Notes under the pieces: generated by a model
The model's database searches: none
What the model saw: the letters and a program-made list of their open reading frames with translations, nothing else
Told to the model about the DNA's origin: nothing
Assembly: GCA_031259845.1 (NCBI GenBank)
Contig: JAIRKZ010000006.1
Location: 1-61,479, forward strand
DNA: 61,479 bases
Source: Tannerellaceae bacterium
GTDB taxonomy: Bacteria; Bacteroidota; Bacteroidia; Bacteroidales; Tannerellaceae
Direction of reading: 5' to 3'
Position numbers and translations under genes: made by a program
Part shown: piece by piece, positions 1-8,557 of the stretch
How the letters are laid out: each line of letters opens with the position of its first letter
Position numbering within the stretch: position 1 is the first letter of the stretch

Positions 1-5
1 TTCCG

Positions 6-116
6 TCAAAACGCAACTGCAAAATGCAGCCTGTTCCCCGGGGCAAGCCCGGACCCGGGCGCAAACAGGACAAACAGGGAGGGGGTAAAATGACAATTTG
101 CTAAAATAGCAAAATG
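6..116 (-). repeat. Dispersed 111-bp intergenic repeat, copy A
   Basis: Read on the minus strand, this segment aligns without gaps over 111 columns to 48203-48313. I counted about 80 identities by hand (about 72%). The best-kept blocks are CATTTTGCTATTTT, ACCCCCTCCCTG and GCTGCATTT, plus a closing TTGC(G/C)TTTTGA. It contains GC-rich self-complementary DNA (CCCCGGGG, CCCGGG) and encodes nothing I recognise. It may extend beyond the left edge. It behaves like an old MITE or other dispersed intergenic element; no terminal inverted repeats or target duplications could be defined. Confidence 0.7.
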
Positions 117-699
117 ACAAAAGCACCCCTTAGAAAGCATGCCTAACTAAGCCGTACCCTAAGAGACTGTATTTATTTTATTGTAATAAAAAACGCTTAT
201 CCAGAAGAGGTATTTATTTCATTATCATGCTTTCGGAAAACTATTATAATAATTTTGTGAAGACATTATAATCGTTTTGTAAAGACATTATAATGACTTG
301 TTGAAGACTATATAATGTTTTTTCTTTCGCCTTACCCATTATTTTGAAACTGAAAGGAGGCCAAAGGTTTTTTATAACTATTTGTATATAAAATTCTAAA
401 AGCTGAAATATGGGATAAAAAGTAGTTATTGAAGGGTGATTGAACGCTATAGTTCAAGTTTCAAATCACTTGAAAAACAATTATACTATTATTAAAAACG
501 ATTATGAAAATTTTCAAAAAGTATCATGAATTATTCCCGCAGGTGAAGCAAAAATGCAAGCTGTACGTAAATGTGCTCCGATCGCCCGCCAATAAAAAAA
601 CCAGGAAATAATTCCCCGTAAATAATAAAATCTGTAATTTGGTCGCCAAAATAAACTAACGAAATGAAAATCACTAAAGGCAATATAAATCCTGCAACC
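117..699. other. AT-rich intergenic region
   Basis: There is no convincing gene before the helicase. The region is AT-rich and contains the 22-bp tandem array at 231-316. Short open frames on the minus strand (for example 531-731) are hydrophobic but cannot be tied to a family. No clear TAnnTTTG box precedes the helicase start at 700. Confidence 0.5.
231..316. repeat. 22-bp tandem repeat array, four copies
   Basis: Copies begin at 231, 253, 275 and 297, with an exact 22-bp step. Each copy ends in ATTATAAT or ATATAAT. The second and third copies share TTTTGTRAAGACATTATAAT; the outer two are more diverged. The period is close to two helical turns, so the TATAAT-like cores all face the same side of the helix. 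That fits an iteron or cooperative protein-binding array, but the function is unknown. Confidence 0.7.
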
Positions 700-3600
700 A
701 TGTACCAATCCCTTCTCTCCTGCTGGCACAAACTTGAACATTACTCTCCGGCAACTCTTCCCCGTGAATCCGGTTTGCAGAGGGTCAAGAATAATACACT
801 GCCCTGGCAGGAAAACCCACGGCCTAAAAAAACGAATCACACCCTTGTCTTCACTGTATACTTTGGAGTATTTCAATCGTCTCACGTGACTGATTTCGTG
901 AAACAATGCTTCAAAGATGATCGCAGGGGTGAAAATGATCGTTCTACAGATATATGTTACGCATCCTTCAAAGTGAATATTGAGGGATATTATGTTAATG
1001 AGTCATTGGGTATCTCTACTCTGCCGTGGGCGCTGGGGCAATTGGAAAAAAAACAAATAGCCAACAACGAATGGGACAAAGAATTTACTAAAGTCTTGGA
1101 AAAACTACTGAGCGATTTGCAGCAGGAATTACAGGAAGTGCAGACTATCGAAAGCCTGCGGGAAATTCAGGACAGAATCATTGAACTGTCTGAATGGAGC
1201 ACACGGCCAGCTGTAGAAATCTTTATCAAACAGGAAGAAGTTCCCCTAAAGAAAAAGAAGAAAAAAGAAAGTGAAGAATCTAAACCTGACTTACTGAACA
1301 GCTTTTACATAAAAGACCTCGAAACAATTATCCGCAGGTTTGATGAGAAGAAGGCTTCCAAAGCATTTACCGACTATCTGAAAGGTTGCCTGAATCTAAA
1401 ATTCCAGAAAAATGACCTCGCCAAAGATATTACATTGCTAAAAGAAACGCTGCTGCCGGAGAAGTATCCTGACGGTTGCTGGCCTTCCGAATATAAACTT
1501 AGTCTGATGTAGCAATTCGCCGTAAACCGGGTGATGAATGATTTGTCTGCACCTACGCAAGAAGGTATATTTTCGGTAAATGGTCCCCCGGGAACGGGTA
1601 AAACCACCCTGTTGAGAGATATCATAGCTGCTATATTGGTGAAGCGCGCGAAAGTAATGGTAACTTATCGTGACCCCGCGAAAGCATTTAAAATGGTGGG
1701 TAAAATAGAAGTGACGGAAGACTTCACTCCCTTCATTTACCAACTCGATGAACGCTTAGTGCATAGTGGTATCGTTGTGGCTTCTTCCAACAATGGGGCT
1801 GTGGAGAATATTTCCAAGGAATTGCCATTAATAAAAGAGGTAAAGCCGTATGAAGAAACAGGCTATCTCAGAGATGTGACGCAAAGCTGTATCGACCCTG
1901 ATTATTGGGGATTGATATCCGTAGTACTTGGAAACAAGGAAAACCGTGAAAAGATAATTAATGCCATTTGGATGAAAAAGGAAGATGAACCGAAAATCAT
2001 CTTGAAAGACTTCCTCAAAGGGGAAAAACCATCCATACAGGAGTGGCAGGATGTTTCCGTCGCCTTCCAGAAGAAACAGGTAGAAATAGCCGATGAGAAA
2101 AAACGATTATCCGGATTTGTACGCGACTATATCGAACTGGAAGCTGTCGAGCAGGAACTGGAGAGTTGCGAACGGAAACGAATTGATGCATTACAGGGGT
2201 ATGAAAGCGTGGAAAAAGAGCTTCGACAGAAAAGCGAACAACAAAAGAAGGTTGAACGGCAAAAGCGAGAACTCTTGCAGGAACTATCCGTTATAAAAGA
2301 AAACAAACCCGGCTTTTTTACCCGTTTGTTCAGCAAACGGATCAGAAATCAGTACCAAGAAGCTTTAGGCAATGCTTTGAGTGCATACAACCGGTCTGCC
2401 GGTGAGTTAACACGGCTGAAAGAATTAATAGACAAACTCCGAATCGGACACAACAACGCTGAACGGGAATATAAGACTGCCCAAACCAAATGGGAGGAGA
2501 TAAATCAAAAGTATTCCCATCTTTATAACCGGGCAGAGCAAGCCCGCACAGAACTTAAAAATTCATATGCCGACAGTAGTTTCTGGGAAAGTATAGAATC
2601 GAAAGAGACGCAGGAATCCTGCCCATGGTATTCGGACAGGTTGAAAGTTTTACAATCAGAACTATTTGTACTCGCCATGCAGGTTAACGAAGCTTTTATC
2701 TTGCAAGCTAATGCTACTTCAAATAGGATATTAACCTCCTTGCATGGTTTCTTTGAATACCTAAAAGGTGGTTCCCGACCGGCAAGGGAACAGATAAAAT
2801 CCATGTGGGATGTCTTCTTCCTGGTGATTCCTGTGGTTTCCACCACATTTGCATCCGTACAGCGAATGTTCGAAGGACTGGAAGATAAAGATTTACCCTG
2901 GCTGTTTATCGATGAAGCGGGGCAAGCTGTACCACAAGCAGCAGCGGGAGCTATCTGGCGATCGCAACGTGTTGTGGTGGTAGGCGATCCTTTCCAGATA
3001 GAACCGGTAGTGACCATTCCGCCAGTTATAACGGATCATTTCAGCAAATATTTTGATTTGAGCAAGTTAAATATACATTCCAGTCTTTCTGTTCAATCAA
3101 TGGCCGACCGTGCCAATCCTTACGGATGGTATGCTAATAATACGTGGATAGGAACCCCTCTACGTGTGCACAGGCGATGCATTGAGCCGATGTTCGGCAT
3201 TGCCAACCGGATAGCCTACAACGGGATGATGTTTAATTCTACTTTTGTCAAAACACCGAAAGTAAACTTTCCAACAAGCTTTATTTCTGTTTCAGGGGAT
3301 GTGGATGGACGACATTATGTTCCGGAACAGGGAATGGTAATCAGGGAGGTATTATTGGAAGAGATTCGTTTTTCGAAGGGTTTACCGGATGTATTTGTGA
3401 TTTCTCCATTCACGGAAATTAGCAGAAAGCTGAGATATGATTTAAATGATTATCTCAGAAAGGAAGCATCCCGCTTCGGAACTGTCTCTGCCGATGATAT
3501 GAAAGAGTGGTTGAAAACGCATATTGGTACTGTACATACCTTCCAGGGTAAGCAGGCCGATGGAGTAATATTGTGTCTGGGACTGGATGAGAACTCTAAG

Positions 3601-3777
3601 AAGGCAGCGTCCTGGGCTTCGGAAAAACCCAACTTGCTGAATGTAGCTTTGACAAGGGCAAAATATCGGTTTGTGGTTATTGGGGATGAGCATATATGGC
3701 TAAATGAACCGTATTTTTGTGAGTTAAGGGGGTTGGAAGGAGATTGCCTCTTGCAGGAACAATCTCCTTTCGGTTAA
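700..3777 (+). pseudogene. UPF1-like superfamily 1 DNA/RNA helicase, interrupted by an in-frame amber codon
   Basis: One reading frame encodes an AAA/superfamily 1 helicase of about 1025 residues, broken by TAG at 1510-1512. The flanking residues are SLM*QFAVN; relatives as I recall them read LMQQFAVN, so CAG to TAG is the likely change. The N-terminal part (700-1512) begins MYQSLLSCWHKL. ATG 700 fits this family start better than the upstream ATG at 664. The C-terminal part has Walker A NGPPGTGKTT just after the stop, a long coiled coil (about residues 450-650 of the whole), DEAG motif II in WLFIDEAGQAVPQ, VGDPFQIEPV, and the late motif NVALTRAKYRFVVIGD. ATG 1531 could restart translation and would keep Walker A. 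Both halves are otherwise intact, so the lesion is recent or a sequencing error. The biological role of this family is not established. Confidence 0.75.
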
Positions 3778-3815
3778 GATATTATCTGTTTGTGATATTA
3801 GATGATATAAAGCGT

Positions 3816-5348
3816 TTATGGTTGTAACACTCCATTAATTACCTTAATGTCTCTTTCCCTTTTACTTCCAAGGTTTCCGGTTTGAGTGAAGGTTTCTCCC
3901 TCAAAGATTCCATAGAAGTTATCGTCACTGACTTGGCTATATAAAGCTGCTCCGAAATTACCCACAGCGGTACCGGTTATAAGTACAACATTGCAGGAAT
4001 CGCGAAGACTAAGGTCATTAGGATTATGTTCCACTCCGTTAATGGCGTCTCCATGTGCAATGTTATATCCTGTAACCAGACCATTGCTCATATAGAATTT
4101 TCCATAAGAGTTGTATACTCCGCCGCCACGTCCGCCCGAACTTACCACTCTGGCAGTGTTACTGAATATTTCGCCCCCTTTCATGAAAAATTTCGCCGAA
4201 AACCCCACATATACGGCGCCGCCCTGTCCGCAGGCAAGGTTGCCGCTAATGGCGCTGCCATCTTCCATAATTAATTCTCCATAATCGGGCAGATACACCC
4301 CGCCGCCCTTACCATTGGATTGAGCGGATGTGCCTGCAATGTTGCCAGAAATTTCGCCCCCTTTCATAATGAGTTTGCCGCCAACAAATACTCCTCCGCC
4401 ACGGCCTTCGGTATTGGTATTACCGCTAATACTTGCCCCGCTTCCTAAAACCAGTTCGGCGTCGCCTCCATAGCCTACGCGAACCAACTCCGCTGTATTG
4501 GCTCCATGACCTATCAGGGCGATGTTTTCCAGAATAATATTCTTATTGCAATAGATTAAGTAGCCCGTACTGCCGCTTGCCAAACTTATTTCCGGTATCG
4601 GATTAGCTTGCCCCTTGATGGTTACCGTAAGCCCTGCCAATTCTTTGATGAAAATGGTGGAGCTTGTCCCCGGAAGGTCAAAACTTTCAGTAATGGAAAA
4701 GGTATGAGTTTTATTATTCCCTGCGGCATTGACGGCAGCAATAGCAGTATTCCATTCTACCGCACTACTTATGTTATGATTAATGGAAGAAGGGTTTCCT
4801 CCATTTTCAGTCGTCCACTTGGCATAAAGCGTAAAATTACCTGTTACGCCGCTTACATCGTAAGGAAAGGTTACTTTGTTTGTCAAAGCTGCTTCCCTGT
4901 ACCAGCCTTCAAAAGTACTGCCGGTTTTAACAGGGGCTGCCGGTTCGACAAGGGTACTGCCTTTCACTACTTGGGTTACATGATTATCACCGGCAGGCCA
5001 TGTACCGCCGTTCAAATTCCATGTAACCTGCCAGTATTCAACAGTCGATTCTTCTTTCCATTGGGCGCTAAGGGTAATATTGCCGGTTACAGGCGTCTGA
5101 AAATTATAGGCAGTTGCAGCATTGCCCAAACTCCAGAAAAGAAATACATAACCCGCTTTGGCAGGGTTTGGAGTAGGGGCGATTGCCATCTCGCCGGATT
5201 TCACGCTTTGGACGGAAGGGATGGGGCTGCCTCCGTCGGCGTCGAAAGTAACGGTATAGACCGTTTCATTTACCGGGTCGTCAGCCTCCGAGCAGGAAAC
5301 CGCACCCAATACGATACTCATTAAAGCAATTAAGCAAATATTCTTCAT
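3816..5348 (-). CDS. Lipoprotein with two InlB-type B-repeats and a beta-helix domain
   Basis: This is a predicted surface lipoprotein of 510 residues. A signal peptide ends in the lipobox GAVSC (Cys about 19). Two B-repeats of the Listeria-Bacteroides type follow (about 30-95 and 105-180), each with the signature of a beta strand, FDADGG or WNLNGG, and a closing GW or LxAxW. The remainder (about 190-510) is rich in short GGxxSGN-like turns such as GGGVFVGGKLIMKGGEISGN, as in right-handed parallel beta-helix or polymorphic outer-membrane repeats. B-repeats often mediate adhesion or protein contact, so a surface adhesin role is an inference. It lies 26 bp downstream of a small lipoprotein gene and probably shares its promoter. 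It is divergent from the kinase/regulator pair, which is a natural candidate to control it. Confidence 0.8.
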   Translation of the reverse strand: MKNICLIALMSIVLGAVSCSEADDPVNETVYTVTFDADGGSPIPSVQSVKSGEMAIAPTPNPAKAGYVFLFWSLGNAATAYNFQTPVTGNITLSAQWKEESTVEYWQVTWNLNGGTWPAGDNHVTQVVKGSTLVEPAAPVKTGSTFEGWYREAALTNKVTFPYDVSGVTGNFTLYAKWTTENGGNPSSINHNISSAVEWNTAIAAVNAAGNNKTHTFSITESFDLPGTSSTIFIKELAGLTVTIKGQANPIPEISLASGSTGYLIYCNKNIILENIALIGHGANTAELVRVGYGGDAELVLGSGASISGNTNTEGRGGGVFVGGKLIMKGGEISGNIAGTSAQSNGKGGGVYLPDYGELIMEDGSAISGNLACGQGGAVYVGFSAKFFMKGGEIFSNTARVVSSGGRGGGVYNSYGKFYMSNGLVTGYNIAHGDAINGVEHNPNDLSLRDSCNVVLITGTAVGNFGAALYSQVSDDNFYGIFEGETFTQTGNLGSKRERDIKVINGVLQP

Positions 5349-5374
5349 ATTGAGTTAATTTAAGGCATTAACAT

Positions 5375-5704
5375 TTACTTCATAACCAAGGATAAACTGT
5401 CTCGCTTATTTTCTATTCCAAACGATGCAGACATTATTTGTTTCTTAACCAGTTCTATTTCACAGGTAGCCGTTTCGTTGAACGACTTGATAAACTCGTC
5501 GCTCATGTACTGATAAGATTCGTATTTGTCTTTCAAGTTTTCAAGACACTTTTCTTTTGTGTTTTCCTCGTAACACTCGCAGAACTCAATTGCTGCTTCA
5601 TTTCCTTTGTCCGCATAGTCTTCCAGTTCGGGACATGCGGTAAAAACAACCATCAAACTCACCGGAATGACAGGCATAATCCTTTTTATTATCTTCTTTC
5701 TCAT
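5375..5704 (-). CDS. Small putative lipoprotein
   Basis: The product has 109 residues. A basic N-terminus (MRKKIIKR) and hydrophobic stretch lead to VFTAC, a plausible lipobox with Cys about 24. The mature part is charged and Cys-rich (the CECYEE and KCLENL region plus a later Cys in ATCEIEL), suggesting disulfides in the periplasm or on the surface. I do not recognise a family. It is the first gene of a two-gene minus-strand operon with the B-repeat lipoprotein. Its start lies about 20 nt downstream of the promoter at 5732-5762. Confidence 0.65.
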   Translation of the reverse strand: MRKKIIKRIMPVIPVSLMVVFTACPELEDYADKGNEAAIEFCECYEENTKEKCLENLKDKYESYQYMSDEFIKSFNETATCEIELVKKQIMSASFGIENKRDSLSLVMK

Positions 5705-5731
5705 ATTATTACTTAAATTACGATTTCAGTG

Positions 5732-5762
5732 TAAAAGTACCGGGTATATAAATACCCGTCAA
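5732..5762 (-). promoter_or_regulatory. Promoter of the lipoprotein operon with an operator palindrome in the spacer
   Basis: On the minus strand a -33 element ATTG (TTG at 5762-5760) and a -7 element TACTTTTA (5739-5732, one base off TAnnTTTG) are 20 nt apart. Between them lies a palindrome at 5741-5758, CGGGTAT-ATAA-ATACCCG, with perfect 7-bp arms. A site in the spacer is a typical place for a repressor. The regulator is not known. Confidence 0.55.
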
Positions 5763-5811
5763 TCCTCCTAAAGGGTGAAAATGCATCACAACTTTCACCC
5801 TTTTGGAGGAT
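5762..5811. promoter_or_regulatory. 19-bp inverted repeat between divergent operons
   Basis: The arms are 5762-5780 (ATCCTCCTAAAGGGTGAAA) and 5793-5811, complementary in 18 of 19 positions, with a 12-nt spacer. The element abuts the lipoprotein -33 box on one side and the -33 zone of the kinase promoter on the other. It may be a dimer-of-dimers binding site, with the neighbouring response regulator the obvious candidate. The genes on both sides diverge from it, so it is unlikely to be a terminator. Confidence 0.6.
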
Positions 5812-5833
5812 AGGAATAAATAAGTAAATGGAG

Positions 5834-5841
5834 TACCTTTG
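5834..5841 (+). promoter_or_regulatory. -7 box TACCTTTG of the histidine kinase gene
   Basis: TACCTTTG matches the Bacteroidota consensus. There is no TTTG at the expected -33 spacing; the inverted repeat at 5762-5811 ends there instead, suggesting activation. The predicted transcript start, near 5848, excludes the ATG at 5828 and supports ATG 5861. Confidence 0.6.
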
Positions 5842-5860
5842 CAGAAACTTACAATATGTT

Positions 5861-7696
5861 ATGACACGAATAGTTTTTTTGGGTTTATTGTTGCTGTCGG
5901 TTCTGAACATGTCCGGCCAGACGCAGAATGTAGATTCGTTAGTGAGTGTGCTGGAAACGCAAGAACTTAATCCCGGAGAGCAAGCGGAATTGTACGATAA
6001 GATTGTTGTTGCCTATGGTTCTTCCAACAATTACGAGAAAGCCATCGAATACGCAGAAAAAGGCCTTGCCATTTGCAGAGAGGCTAAAAACAAAAGTATT
6101 GAATCCGGCCTTAACGAAGGGATCGGCATCTCTTATTGCGCGATGGGCAATTACGAACGAGCCTATCCATACCTCGAAAAGGCTCTCGACCTATCCATAC
6201 AGGCCAACGACAAAATACAAGAAATGTCGGTTCGTCAGACCATTGGATCCTACTATGGACGTCTTGGAAAATATGAAGATGCACTGAAATATTTTGTAGA
6301 TGCATTGTCCATCAGTGAAAACATCGGCGATAAAAAACAGGGCATGGCTATTTTGGGAAATATCGGGGTAATATATATCATACTAAATCCGGAGAAAGCT
6401 GTTCCGTATTTTGAAAGAATGATAGCTTTAGCAGACGAACTTAATATGCCGAGAGCCAAGATTAGACCATTTCATGAACTGGGACGCTATTACACCGGCA
6501 AAAAAGATATACAAAAGGCGTTGGAATATGTACAAAAGGCTGTTGATTTAAGTCGAACCTATAACAGTATAATTTATGAGGCTCTGGGGCTGGGACAATT
6601 AGCGCAGATACACATTGATATGGGTGATTATGATAAAGCGCTGGAATATCTGGCCGAAAGTATGCCCGTCTGCGAAAAAACAAACGACCCCTCAATATTA
6701 GCCAACTCATGGAAATTGATGTCAGATATATATCTGAAGCAAGAACAATATAACGAGTGCGAACAGGCTGCCTATAAATCATGGCAACTTGATTCAACGG
6801 ATTTGGCTACTAAATCCGAATTATTGTTCAATATAGCTTACTCCGATATTTTTTTGGGAGATAACGAAAAAGCCGCGGCTTACCTGACAGCGTACAAAAA
6901 AGCTATGGAAGAAACGTCTGATAAAAACTTTCATGAAGCTCTGACAGATACGGAAGCAAAATACGAAACCGAGAAAAAAGAACTCCGTATCACTTCATTG
7001 GAAAAAGAACGACAACTCTATGTATATCTTAGTATTGCGGGCGTTTTGTTCGCAATCGCATTAGGGATAGCTTTACGGCAAAAGATAAAAAACACACAGA
7101 AAGAAAAACAGTTGATTGCCACCCGTTCTGTGTTGGAAGGCGAGATGAAGGAACGGACACGCTTAGCTCAAGACCTGCACGACCGCCTTAGCGGAAATCT
7201 TTTGGCTGTGAAAATAGAACTGGGCAACCATGCGGAAACGTTGCAAAACGTCCGCGACAAATTAGACAACTGCGCCAAGGATATTCGCAATGCAGCTCAC
7301 GACCTGATGCCGGCTTCCCTGCAATTCGGACTGAAAGTAGCTTTGGAAGATTTTGCAGCCCAATTCCCAAATGTCCGGTTTCACTTTTTCGGCGAGGAAA
7401 AGCGCATTGACAGGAGAATGGAGTTTGTCGTTTACTGTTGCGCCTGCGAACTGGTAAACAATTCCATCAAACATTCGGGCGCAAAAGAAATCAACCTGCA
7501 ATTGGTTCAGGATGAAAAGCATGTTACGCTTACCGTTTCGGACGACGGCGACGGCTTTGATGAAAAAGCCGTTTCAAAAGGCTTCGGACTGAAAAGCCTC
7601 CGCGACAGGGTCGCATCCTGCAACGGGAAAATGGATATTTCTACTTCGCCCGGCAAAGGAACGGAAACAACCATTGAGTTGAAAGTTGAGGATTGA
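5861..7696 (+). CDS. TPR-containing sensor histidine kinase (HisKA_3 type)
   Basis: This is a membrane histidine kinase of 611 residues. A signal peptide (MTRIVFLGLLLLSVLNMSGQ) is followed by periplasmic TPR repeats (about 35-340), a coiled-coil linker, one membrane helix (about 385-405), and a cytoplasmic dimerisation/phosphoacceptor segment with His440 in RLAQDLHDRLSGN. An HATPase domain follows, with ELVNNSIKHSG (N box), SDDGDGF (G1) and KGFGLKSLRDRV (G2). This is the NarX/LiaS-like class that pairs with NarL-type regulators. Such a regulator starts 20 nt downstream. The ligand is unknown; TPR sensors of this kind are thought to respond to envelope protein partners. Confidence 0.85.
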   Translation: MTRIVFLGLLLLSVLNMSGQTQNVDSLVSVLETQELNPGEQAELYDKIVVAYGSSNNYEKAIEYAEKGLAICREAKNKSIESGLNEGIGISYCAMGNYERAYPYLEKALDLSIQANDKIQEMSVRQTIGSYYGRLGKYEDALKYFVDALSISENIGDKKQGMAILGNIGVIYIILNPEKAVPYFERMIALADELNMPRAKIRPFHELGRYYTGKKDIQKALEYVQKAVDLSRTYNSIIYEALGLGQLAQIHIDMGDYDKALEYLAESMPVCEKTNDPSILANSWKLMSDIYLKQEQYNECEQAAYKSWQLDSTDLATKSELLFNIAYSDIFLGDNEKAAAYLTAYKKAMEETSDKNFHEALTDTEAKYETEKKELRITSLEKERQLYVYLSIAGVLFAIALGIALRQKIKNTQKEKQLIATRSVLEGEMKERTRLAQDLHDRLSGNLLAVKIELGNHAETLQNVRDKLDNCAKDIRNAAHDLMPASLQFGLKVALEDFAAQFPNVRFHFFGEEKRIDRRMEFVVYCCACELVNNSIKHSGAKEINLQLVQDEKHVTLTVSDDGDGFDEKAVSKGFGLKSLRDRVASCNGKMDISTSPGKGTETTIELKVED

Positions 7697-7716
7697 GAAT
7701 AAAAAAAACAAACTAT

Positions 7717-8358
7717 ATGGAAATGCAAGATAATTCTCAATTAATCCGCCTGTCGATTGTCGACGACCACAAAATGGTGGTAGAGAGCCTGAGCAAACAG
7801 ATAACCAAATCGGGTATAGCCCGGATTACAGGCGTATATTACGATTTGAAATCCTGCCGCCAGGGATTGGAAAAAAACCTTCCCGACATACTCTTGCTTG
7901 ACATTGGATTACCTGACGGCGACGGAGTAGATTTTTGCGCCGAGATAGCAAAAAGCTATCCCCGGTTGAAAATCATCATGCTTACTACCTATAAAGAGTT
8001 CAGTATCGCTAAACGGGCATTGCATAACGGCGCACTCGGTTATATCCTGAAAAATGCCGAAATCGAGGAAATGCTTATCGGCATTGAAACGGTGAGCCGG
8101 GGTGAACGGTTTCTCTGCGAGGAAATAGATATCCTTCTGAACGAAAAGAAAAACGAAGATGTTGTCTGGCTTGGCAAGCGTGAAAAGGAAGTTCTGGGAT
8201 ACATTGCCGAAGGCTATACTTCCAAAGAGATTGCAAGTTTTATTCACCGTGACGAAGAAACCGTCCGGACTTACCGCCGCAACCTGCTTATCAAGCTCGT
8301 TGCCAAAAACACTCCCGAAGCGGTCAAAAAAGGATATGAAAAGAGGTTGATTTGGTAA
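7717..8358 (+). CDS. NarL/LuxR-family response regulator
   Basis: The product has 213 residues from ATG 7717; a TTG-started longer frame overlapping the kinase stop is less likely. The receiver domain (about 8-125) has the acidic pair in VDDH, phosphoacceptor Asp62 in LLLDIGLPDGD, the switch Thr in MLTTYKE and Lys in YILKNA. A GerE-type helix-turn-helix (about 145-205) carries REKEVLGYIAEGYTSKEIA and ETVRTYRRNLLIKL. It is the cognate partner of the kinase directly upstream. The palindromes at 5741-5758 and 5762-5811 are plausible DNA targets, by position only. Confidence 0.9.
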   Translation: MEMQDNSQLIRLSIVDDHKMVVESLSKQITKSGIARITGVYYDLKSCRQGLEKNLPDILLLDIGLPDGDGVDFCAEIAKSYPRLKIIMLTTYKEFSIAKRALHNGALGYILKNAEIEEMLIGIETVSRGERFLCEEIDILLNEKKNEDVVWLGKREKEVLGYIAEGYTSKEIASFIHRDEETVRTYRRNLLIKLVAKNTPEAVKKGYEKRLIW

Positions 8359-8501
8359 ATAGTCAATAAAGGGGCAATTGCGGGCTATGGGCACTCTATG
8401 CTTTACGCCTATCATATATCCATACCGTATTGGCAGAGCAATTACGTTCTATTTTACAAAGGTTTTTTTAAGGGTGGGAAGCTTCTATTATTTATTTAGT
8501 G

Positions 8502-8509
8502 TATCTTTG
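8502..8509 (+). promoter_or_regulatory. -7 box TATCTTTG of the GH2 operon
   Basis: TATCTTTG lies 48 nt upstream of the GH2 start. No good -33 TTTG is seen at the usual spacing. The 199 bp between the regulator gene and GH2 contain no other recognised feature. Confidence 0.55.
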
Positions 8510-8557
8510 TGTTATTAATCCTGCACAAGTATATTAACTATAATACTTTTAGACACC

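Noticed and set aside
664-699. Upstream ATG of the helicase frame
   Set aside because: The residues between 664 and 700 do not resemble the family, whereas MYQSLLSCWHKL from 700 does.
531-731. Minus-strand 66-residue hydrophobic frame (VAGFILPLVIFISLVYFG) overlapping the helicase start
   Set aside because: It looks like a membrane helix but its 5' third is antisense to conserved helicase sequence, it matches no family I know and has no promoter. It could be a remnant of an older gene, which I cannot support.
5762-5811. Second invertible element
   Set aside because: The spacer between the arms is only 12 bp and holds no promoter, too short for an invertible segment.
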